Origin: Oscillospiraceae bacterium
Lineage (GTDB): Bacteria; Bacillota; Clostridia; Oscillospirales; Oscillospiraceae
Assembly: GCA_017400415.1 (NCBI GenBank)
Contig: JAFPTE010000198.1
Location: 1-6,781 of the forward strand
Direction: 5' to 3'
Length of the DNA stretch: 6,781 nt
Part shown: one piece after another, positions 1-4,489 of the stretch
Position numbering within the stretch: position 1 is the first letter of the stretch
How the letters are laid out: each line of letters opens with the position of its first letter
Notes under the pieces: model-generated
Told to the model about the DNA's origin: nothing
The model's database searches: none
The model's input: only the letters and a program-made list of their open reading frames with translations
Made by a program: the position numbers and the translations under genes

Positions 1-509
1 AGGTCATCCACAGCGCAGTGGGCGCCATCAATGAGTCGGATGTTATGCTGGCCGCCACCTCCGGCGCTATCATCGTGGGCTTCAACGTGCGGCCGGACAA
101 CGCCGCCAAGGACTCCGCCGCCCGTTCCAACGTGGACATCCGCATGTACCGGGTCATCTATGACTGCATAAACGAAATCGAGGCCGCTACCAAGGGCATG
201 CTGGCCCCCAAGTTCCGGGAGAACGTCATCGGCCACGCCGAGGTCCGGGAGACCTACAAGGTCTCCAAGGTGGGCACCGTCTGCGGCTGCTACGTTCAGG
301 ACGGCAAGATTCAGCGGGGCTGCTCTGTCCGTGTGCTCAGGGACAACGTGGTCATCTTCGAGGGCGAGCTGGCCTCCCTGCGCCGCTTCAAGGACGACGT
401 CCGTGAGGTTGCCTCCGGCTATGAGTGCGGCATGCAGGTGGAGAAGTTCAACGACGTGAAGGTCGGCGACGTTATCGAGTGCTTCGTAATGGAAGAGATC
501 AAAGACTGA
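1..509 (+). CDS. infB: Translation initiation factor IF-2, C-terminal part (5' truncated)
   Basis: This is the 3' end of the gene for IF-2, the GTPase that delivers fMet-tRNA to the 30S subunit and promotes 50S joining in the cytoplasm. The reading frame is open from base 3 with no start in the window, leaving about 168 residues. The first part matches the end of domain C1 (VIHSAVGAINESDVMLA, then IIVGFNVRP). The rest matches the C2 beta-barrel that binds the formyl-methionyl end of the initiator tRNA, with the nearly invariant RVLRDNVVIFEGELASLRRFKDDV and a final GDVIECF strand. The GTPase domain and N-terminal region lie upstream of the window. A GTG at base 18 is in frame but internal to a conserved block, so it is not a start. 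The gene ends with TGA and is followed after 3 bp by a strong terminator hairpin. Identification is very secure. Confidence 0.97.
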   Translation, partial: VIHSAVGAINESDVMLAATSGAIIVGFNVRPDNAAKDSAARSNVDIRMYRVIYDCINEIEAATKGMLAPKFRENVIGHAEVRETYKVSKVGTVCGCYVQDGKIQRGCSVRVLRDNVVIFEGELASLRRFKDDVREVASGYECGMQVEKFNDVKVGDVIECFVMEEIKD

Positions 510-512
510 TTG

Positions 513-545
513 CTTTGCGGGAGTGCCCCTCCCGCAAAGTTTTTG
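513..545 (+). terminator. Intrinsic terminator between infB and rbfA
   Basis: A perfect 11-bp stem (CTTTGCGGGAG at 513-523 with CTCCCGCAAAG at 529-539) closes a 5-nt TGCCC loop and is followed by TTTTT (540-544). This has all the parts of a Rho-independent terminator. It begins 3 bp after the infB stop codon and ends 22 bp before the rbfA start. Because it sits inside a classic operon, it may act as a partial attenuator rather than a full stop; that is inference. Confidence 0.88.
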
Positions 546-555
546 TGACCGAAAA

Positions 556-561
556 GTGAGG
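556..561 (+). promoter_or_regulatory. Ribosome binding site of rbfA (decides the start)
   Basis: GTGAGG lies 6 nt upstream of the ATG at 568. It supports that ATG over an in-frame GTG at 523, which falls inside the terminator stem and would add 15 residues unlike any RbfA N-terminus. Confidence 0.7.
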
Positions 562-567
562 TTTCCA

Positions 568-951
568 ATGCCATCAAAGAAAATAAGCAGAACCAATGAG
601 GATATTCGCCTGTGCCTCTCCAACCTCCTCCGTGACATAAAGGACCCCAGGCTTCACCAGGGCCTTATAAGCGTCACGGCGGTGAACACCTCCCCGGACC
701 TTAAATACTGCCATGTGTTTGTATCCGTCCTGGGCCTGGAGAGCGAAAAGGAATTCATGCGGGGCCTCCGCTCCGCCTCCGGCTATCTGCGCCGGGAGCT
801 GGGCAGAAGAGTCCAGATGCGCAACGTGCCGGAGCTCACCTTTGAGCTGGACAAGTCCATGGAGTACGGCGCCCATATTTCCCAGCTCATCTCTAATCTA
901 GATATAAAGGAAGAGACCGATGAAGCAAGTGACAATCCGTCAGACGGCTGA
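568..951 (+). CDS. rbfA: Ribosome-binding factor A
   Basis: RbfA is a single KH-fold protein that binds immature 30S subunits and helps process the 5' end of 16S rRNA. The product is 127 residues, close to the family norm of about 120. Visible family signatures are the N-terminal helix (NEDIRLCLSNLLRDIKDPRL), the strand SVTAVNTSPDLKYCHVFVSVLG, the GYLRRELGRRVQMRNVPELTF block and the DKSMEYGAHISQLI end. The last ten or so residues are an acidic, probably disordered tail (EETDEASDNPSDG), largely encoded in the 32-bp overlap with the next gene. The ATG at 568 is chosen because it has an SD at proper distance and gives a family-like N-terminus. It lies downstream of a terminator, so its transcription needs read-through from infB or an unseen promoter. 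Confidence 0.95.
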   Translation: MPSKKISRTNEDIRLCLSNLLRDIKDPRLHQGLISVTAVNTSPDLKYCHVFVSVLGLESEKEFMRGLRSASGYLRRELGRRVQMRNVPELTFELDKSMEYGAHISQLISNLDIKEETDEASDNPSDG

Positions 952-1870
952 TATCCTCCGCACCCACAATAACTACGTTATCCTGACCCACCGCCGGCCC
1001 GACGGCGACACCCTGGGCTCATCCGCCGCCCTGTGCTCCGCCCTGCGGCGGATGGGCAAGCGGGCCGTGCTTCTGCGCAACGGCGGCGCCACGGAGCGCT
1101 ATCTGCCCTACTGTGAGCGCTTTTTTACCCGCCGGGGCTTCCAGATTACAAACGAATATATCATCACCGTGGACGTGGCCAGCCTCAACATGCTGGGCGA
1201 CAGGCTCCCCCAGCGCATTGACCTGGCCATTGACCACCACTCCTCCAACACCATGTTCGGGGAAAACGTCCTGCTGGACGGCACCGCCTCCGCCTGCGGC
1301 GAGATAATCCTTGAGGTCATCAAGGCCCTGTGCGGAAACGTGACCCAGGAGGAGGCCAACGCCCTCTATGTGGCCCTCTCCACGGATACCGGCTGCTTCC
1401 AGTACGGCAACACCAACGCCGCCTCCTTCCGGGCGGCGGCCCAGCTGTGCGATTACGGCGCCGAGATTGCAAAAATCAACCTGGCCATGTTCCGCACCTT
1501 CTCCCCTGCCCGCATCAAGGTTGAAGCCAGCCTCATGTCAAACCTCATCACCGCCCAGGACGGCAAGGTCCAGGTGGCCGTGCTCACCAGGGAGCTTATA
1601 AACTCCTTCGGCGCCACGGAGGAGGATGTGGACGATATGGCCTCCCTGCCCGGCAAGGTGGCCGGCACCCAGGTGGGCGTCCTCATCAAGGAGAACGACA
1701 AGGGCTTTGCCAAGCTCTCCCTGCGCTCCACCGGCGAGGTGAACGTCTCCGAGATCTGCGCAAAGTTCGGCGGCGGCGGTCACGCCATGGCCGCTGGCTG
1801 CGAGCTGGAGGTTGCCCCAATGGACGCAGTGCCCGTTATCCTGGAAGCCATCGGCGAGGCCTATAAGTGA
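920..1870 (+). CDS. nrnA: DHH/DHHA1 phosphoesterase, NrnA-like (nanoRNase/pAp phosphatase)
   Basis: The 316-residue product is a bifunctional oligoribonuclease/3'-phosphoadenosine-5'-phosphate phosphatase type enzyme, which degrades 2-5 nt RNAs and removes pAp in the cytoplasm using Mn2+. All metal-ligand motifs are intact: H24-x3-D28-G-D30 in THRRPDGD, D85 in VDVAS, the D105-H106-H107 triad and D156 in STDTG. The C-terminal DHHA1 substrate-binding domain carries GGGGHAMAAG at about 284-293, with the basic surface supplied by residues around SLRST. The start ATG at 920 lies inside the end of rbfA (32-bp overlap) with an AAGGAAG SD at 907-913, pointing to translational coupling. The gene ends in a GTGA overlap with truB. 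Placement between rbfA and truB is a common clostridial arrangement. The exact substrate (nanoRNA, pAp or c-di-AMP products) cannot be told from sequence alone. Confidence 0.92.
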   Translation: MKQVTIRQTADILRTHNNYVILTHRRPDGDTLGSSAALCSALRRMGKRAVLLRNGGATERYLPYCERFFTRRGFQITNEYIITVDVASLNMLGDRLPQRIDLAIDHHSSNTMFGENVLLDGTASACGEIILEVIKALCGNVTQEEANALYVALSTDTGCFQYGNTNAASFRAAAQLCDYGAEIAKINLAMFRTFSPARIKVEASLMSNLITAQDGKVQVAVLTRELINSFGATEEDVDDMASLPGKVAGTQVGVLIKENDKGFAKLSLRSTGEVNVSEICAKFGGGGHAMAAGCELEVAPMDAVPVILEAIGEAYK

Positions 1871-2736
1871 ACGGGATCCTTATAATCGACAAGCCCTCAG
1901 GCTGGACCAGCCAGGATGTCTGTTCCAAGCTCCGGGGGCTTTTTCATGAAAGGCGAATCGGCCACGGGGGCACCCTGGACCCAATGGCCACCGGCGTGCT
2001 GCCGGTTTTCCTGGGCCGTGCCACCAGAGCGGCCAGCTACTCGGAAAACTCCTCCAAAACCTATGAGGCCGGGGTCCGCCTGGGCCTTGTTACCGACACC
2101 CAGGATATAACCGGAAGTATTATGTCATCCTGTGCCGCCCAGGTCTCCCCGGAGGAGCTTGCCGCTGTGCTGTCCCGGTTTACGGGCCCCCAGCTCCAGG
2201 TGCCTCCCATGTATTCCGCCGTAAAAATCGGCGGAAAGAAGCTCTATGACCTGGCACGGAAGGGCGTTACCGTGGAGCGGAAGAGCCGGGAGATAACCGT
2301 TCACTCCCTGGAGCTTATAGGCTCCCAGGGCGGTGATTATGTAATCCGTGTCCGGTGCTCCAAGGGCACCTACATCCGCACGCTTATAAACGACATCGGG
2401 CAGGCCCTGGGCTGCGGCGCCTGCATGTCCTCCCTCCGGCGCACCCAGGCGGCAGGCTACACCCTGGCAGACTCAGTGAGCCTTCTCACCCTTATTGAGG
2501 AGGACGAGGACCGGCGCAGAGGCCATGTGCTCCCTCTGGACTCCATGTTCAGGATGCACCCATCCGTCAACGTTTCCGACAGGGCCCTGACTCTTGCAAA
2601 ATGCGGCAACCCCTTCCCCTGCTCCCCGGAGCTCTCCGGCCCGGTGCGGGTCTACGATGAGGGCGGAAACTTCCTTCTGCTGGGCTCCTGTGCAGACGGG
2701 GTATGCACCACCGTAAAGAACTTTTTCGAGGTCTGA
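1867..2736 (+). CDS. truB: tRNA pseudouridine-55 synthase
   Basis: TruB isomerises U55 in the T-loop of nearly all elongator tRNAs and acts as a tRNA folding chaperone. The product is 289 residues, typical of Firmicutes. The N-terminus GILIIDKPSGWTSQDV is characteristic, and the catalytic aspartate is D38 in HGGTLDPMATGVLP. Further conserved parts are Y66 in KTYEAGVRLG, the QVPPMYSAVKIGGKKLYDLAR block (111-131) and R171 in SKGTYIRTL, which lies in the active site. About 60 C-terminal residues follow the catalytic core and form a small, weakly conserved extension. Translation starts at GTG 1867, overlapping the nrnA stop as GTGA, with GAGG at 1856-1859 as the SD; no ATG start would keep the ILIIDKP segment. 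Co-translation with nrnA is likely. Identification is secure. Confidence 0.95.
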   Translation: MNGILIIDKPSGWTSQDVCSKLRGLFHERRIGHGGTLDPMATGVLPVFLGRATRAASYSENSSKTYEAGVRLGLVTDTQDITGSIMSSCAAQVSPEELAAVLSRFTGPQLQVPPMYSAVKIGGKKLYDLARKGVTVERKSREITVHSLELIGSQGGDYVIRVRCSKGTYIRTLINDIGQALGCGACMSSLRRTQAAGYTLADSVSLLTLIEEDEDRRRGHVLPLDSMFRMHPSVNVSDRALTLAKCGNPFPCSPELSGPVRVYDEGGNFLLLGSCADGVCTTVKNFFEV

Positions 2737-2737
2737 A

Positions 2738-3619
2738 ATGGAAAAAAGCATTTTCGCCCTGGGCTTCTTCGACGGGGTACATATAGGCCACGGGGCCCTT
2801 CTTGAACGGACAAAGGCCCTGGCGGCGGAGCTTGGCGCAAAGCCGGCCGTAATCTCCTTCGATGTGCCCCCGGTGAAGTCCGTCTCTCTCATATCCTCGC
2901 CCTATGACCGGCGGCAGGATATACTGCGCTTTTACGGCATCCCGGACGTGTACTTCCTCCACTTCAATGATGAGCTGCGGCGCATGCCCTGGCAGGACTT
3001 TATTGACCTGCTTATAAACGATTTCGGCGCCGGAGGGCTCGTTGCAGGGTACGACTTCCGCTTCGGCTACAAAGGTGCCGGCAACGCTCAGCTTCTCTCT
3101 CAGCGCTGCAGCCAGATGGGCATACCCTGCGCTGTGTGCAGCAAGGTCACCGTCGGCGGCGAAACCGTCTCCTCCACCGCCATTCGCAGGGCCCTGGAGG
3201 CCGGCGACGTGGAGATGGCGAACCTGTACCTGGGCCACAGCTACTCCGTCTCCGGCTTTGTGCAGACCGGGCTTCGAATCGGCCGGGGTCTGGGCTTTCC
3301 CACGGTGAACATCTCGTATGAGGACAACGTGCTTATCCCCCGCCACGGCGTATACGTCACCACCGTTGAAATTGAGGGCGGAGAGAGCTGCGGCGCCGTA
3401 ACCAACATCGGCGTGCGGCCCACTGTTGGCGGAAGGGACCGGGTAACGGTGGAATCAAACCTCTTCGGATTTTCCGGCAGCCTTTACGGCAGACGCATAA
3501 GGGTCAATTTCCATAAATTCCTTCGGCCGGAAATCCGCTTTTCCTCTACGGAGGAGCTGCGCCAGCACATGGCCCAGGACCGCCGGAACGCCGAAAACTA
3601 TTTTTCCGTGCATAAATAG
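2738..3619 (+). CDS. ribF: Bifunctional riboflavin kinase/FAD synthetase
   Basis: RibF phosphorylates riboflavin to FMN and then adenylylates FMN to FAD. The 293-residue product has both modules. The N-terminal nucleotidyltransferase shows GFFDGVHIGH (9-18), GYDFRFG (104-110) and the SSTAIR signature (145-150). The C-terminal kinase shows GRGLGFPTVN (182-191, with the PTxN metal/ATP motif), TNIGVRPTVGG and the likely catalytic glutamate E239 in VESNLF, then LYGRRIRVNFHKFLRPE. One difference from the textbook enzyme is SFDVPP at 40-45, where most relatives have a T-F-D-P-H-P type motif, so the usual histidine is absent. The ATG is 1 bp after the truB stop, with GAGGT at 2728-2732 as SD. It is the last gene before a terminator. 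No FMN riboswitch is visible, as expected for an operon-internal gene. Confidence 0.95.
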   Translation: MEKSIFALGFFDGVHIGHGALLERTKALAAELGAKPAVISFDVPPVKSVSLISSPYDRRQDILRFYGIPDVYFLHFNDELRRMPWQDFIDLLINDFGAGGLVAGYDFRFGYKGAGNAQLLSQRCSQMGIPCAVCSKVTVGGETVSSTAIRRALEAGDVEMANLYLGHSYSVSGFVQTGLRIGRGLGFPTVNISYEDNVLIPRHGVYVTTVEIEGGESCGAVTNIGVRPTVGGRDRVTVESNLFGFSGSLYGRRIRVNFHKFLRPEIRFSSTEELRQHMAQDRRNAENYFSVHK

Positions 3620-3620
3620 C

Positions 3621-3656
3621 ATCACCCCGGAGATACTGTCTCCGAGGTGATTTTTT
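3621..3656 (+). terminator. Terminator hairpin after ribF, overlapping the next gene's ribosome binding site
   Basis: A 13-bp stem with one C/A mismatch pairs 3621-3633 (ATCACCCCGGAGA) with 3639-3651 (TCTCCGAGGTGAT) around a TACTG loop and runs into TTTTTT (3651-3656). It starts 1 bp after the ribF stop and is a good intrinsic terminator for the upstream operon. Its descending arm is also an excellent Shine-Dalgarno, and the T-tract directly abuts the ATG of the next gene. Confidence 0.85.
3644..3651 (+). promoter_or_regulatory. Shine-Dalgarno of the 57-aa coat-like gene, hidden in the terminator stem
   Basis: GAGGTGAT (3644-3651) is fully complementary to the ATCACCTC segment at the 3' end of typical bacterial 16S rRNA. 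It stands 5 nt from the ATG at 3657. The same bases form the lower right arm of the ribF terminator, so in a transcript that contains the whole hairpin the site would be paired and poorly accessible. Confidence 0.7.
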
Positions 3657-3830
3657 ATGACTCAGAAGGAACTCAATTACGTTGAGGACAGCCTGGACCA
3701 CGCCGATTTCATGGTTAAGAAGTGCTCCGAGGCCGCCTCTCAGCTGGTGGACCCCCAGCTCAAAAAGGTTGTAAATGCCGTGTCAGAGGCCAGCAGGACC
3801 ACCTTCGGCGGTTTTTACTCCGTGCTTTAA
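3657..3830 (+). CDS. Small CotF-like spore coat partner protein (57 aa)
   Basis: This 57-residue product (MTQKELNYVEDSLDH... to ...FYSVL) resembles the short proteins commonly encoded next to CotF-like spore coat proteins in Clostridia; this is recognition from memory, not a search. It appears as two amphipathic helices, roughly 5-30 and 33-56, joined at the D32-P33 turn, with no signal peptide or membrane segment. Its second half aligns loosely with the next gene's product: a P-x-[LV]-[KR] turn followed 21 residues after the proline by tyrosine, suggesting distant paralogy. The start is supported by GAGGTGAT at 3644-3651. The stop is followed almost at once by the SD of the next gene (AAGGAGG), so the two are a unit. 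A role in the spore coat is inferred; expression would be expected in the mother cell during sporulation. Confidence 0.78.
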   Translation: MTQKELNYVEDSLDHADFMVKKCSEAASQLVDPQLKKVVNAVSEASRTTFGGFYSVL

Positions 3831-3842
3831 GGAGGCAGAGAA

Positions 3843-4091
3843 ATGGACGACAAGTGCATTATGCAGAATCTGCTCATCGTGCAGAAGGGAATCTGTGACC
3901 TTTACCTTCACGGGGCTATCGAATCCCCCACTCCCAAGGTCCGCACTGCCTTCACCACAGCCCTCCGGCAGGCCCTCACCGACCAGGATACCATCTACAA
4001 GGCCATGGCAGCCAAGGGCTGGTACCCCACCCAGGAGGTGCCCCAGCCCTCCGTCGACAAGGTCCGGGGCAAGTTCACCGCCGCAGTATAA
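3843..4091 (+). CDS. CotF-family spore coat protein (82 aa)
   Basis: The 82-residue product has the form of a clostridial CotF-like spore coat protein: DKCIMQNLLIVQKGICDLYLHGAIESPTPKV at the start (helix 1), then a P31 turn, a second helix through DTIYKAM, and the family-typical KGWYPTQ ending at 58-64. A short polar tail (PSVDKVRGKF) follows. Such proteins have a ferritin-like helical fold without a metal site and are assembled into the spore coat; the exact role is not known to me. The ATG has a strong AGGAGG SD at 3830-3835, 7 nt away, which overlaps the stop of the upstream small gene. A terminator follows after 5 bp. Nearest alternative: a general ferritin-like protein of unknown role, but the GWYP motif favours the coat family. 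Confidence 0.87.
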   Translation: MDDKCIMQNLLIVQKGICDLYLHGAIESPTPKVRTAFTTALRQALTDQDTIYKAMAAKGWYPTQEVPQPSVDKVRGKFTAAV

Positions 4092-4096
4092 GAGAA

Positions 4097-4126
4097 GCCG
4101 CCGGGCAGGGCCCGGCGGCGATTTTT
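4097..4126 (+). terminator. Terminator between convergent coat pair and HIT gene
   Basis: A perfect 10-bp GC-rich stem (GCCGCCGGGC at 4097-4106, GCCCGGCGGC at 4110-4119) has an AGG loop and is followed by GATTTTT. It terminates the spore coat pair on the + strand. Read on the - strand the same hairpin is followed by TTCTCTTAT, so it may also serve the HIT-alaS transcript. Its T-tract overlaps the HIT stop codon at 4125-4127. Confidence 0.9.
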
Positions 4127-4478
4127 ATGCCATTCTGTCGTTCATTTTTGCGGTCATGGGTCGGCCCGCAAGAATATGGAAGTGCAGGTGCTTCACGGTC
4201 TGGCCCGCCTCCTCACCGGCGTTGGAGACCACACGGAAGCCATTGTCCAGGTGCTGCTGACGGGCGATTTCAGCTATAACGGTGAAGATGTGGCCTATCA
4301 GGGCCTCATCGGCCTGGGTCAGCACGGCGCAGGAGTCAATGTGGCGGCGGGGAATCACAAGGATATGGGTAGGTGCCAGAGGGTTTATATCGAGAAACGC
4401 ATAGCAGAGCTCGTCCTCATAGACCTTGGTGGAGGGGATTTTACCCTCCGCTATCTTGCAAAACAGGCAGTCTTCCAT
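4125..4478 (-). CDS. HIT-family (Hint-like) nucleotide hydrolase/phosphoramidase
   Basis: The 117-residue product belongs to the histidine-triad superfamily, Hint branch, cytoplasmic enzymes that hydrolyse nucleoside phosphoramidates and acyl- or aminoacyl-AMP. The N-terminal CLFCKIAEGKIPSTKVYED is typical and carries C4 and C7, which with H46 (in IPRRHI) and the triad region resemble the zinc-site residues of some members. The catalytic triad is H97-L-H99-F-H101, preceded by the conserved N86-A-G and the GQTVKHLH loop. The C-terminus (GRPMTAKMNDRMA) is short and differs from the common GGR-x-L-x-W ending. Start ATG at 4478 has AGGAGG at 4484-4489, 5 nt away; the SD shares one base with the alaS stop. 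Only 10 bp separate the genes, so it is the distal gene of an alaS operon. The substrate is not determined. Confidence 0.93.
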   Translation of the reverse strand: MEDCLFCKIAEGKIPSTKVYEDELCYAFLDINPLAPTHILVIPRRHIDSCAVLTQADEALIGHIFTVIAEIARQQHLDNGFRVVSNAGEEAGQTVKHLHFHILAGRPMTAKMNDRMA

Positions 4479-4483
4479 AGCTT

Positions 4484-4489
4484 CCTCCT
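4484..4489 (-). promoter_or_regulatory. Ribosome binding site of the HIT gene, touching the alaS stop
   Basis: On the - strand AGGAGG lies 5 nt before the HIT ATG, and its first A is the last base of the alaS TGA. A ribosome terminating alaS would be positioned to reinitiate at the HIT gene. Confidence 0.8.

Noticed and set aside
523..567. Extended rbfA start at GTG 523
   Set aside because: The GTG is inside the terminator stem, has no SD, and the extra 15 residues do not resemble any RbfA N-terminus; ATG 568 has an SD.
2600..2740. FMN riboswitch upstream of ribF
   Set aside because: The 1-bp gap to truB leaves no leader; no RFN element could fit without lying inside truB coding sequence, and no such structure is seen.
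2567..3346. 259-codon open frame on the - strand across truB/ribF
   Set aside because: It is antisense to two clearly identified genes; long antisense frames are expected in GC-rich DNA and the translation shows no recognisable domain.
3611..3619. CATAAATAG as a possible sporulation sigma factor -10 element for the coat pair
   Set aside because: It would place transcription start in the hairpin's left arm, an attractive fit, but it deviates from the SigE, SigG and SigK -10 consensus I know and no matching -35 lies at proper spacing, so I do not call it.
3775..4260. 161-codon + strand frame covering the coat gene and terminator
   Set aside because: It reads through the coat gene in another frame, through the terminator hairpin and antisense to HIT; its proline/serine/arginine-rich product looks like a frame shadow.
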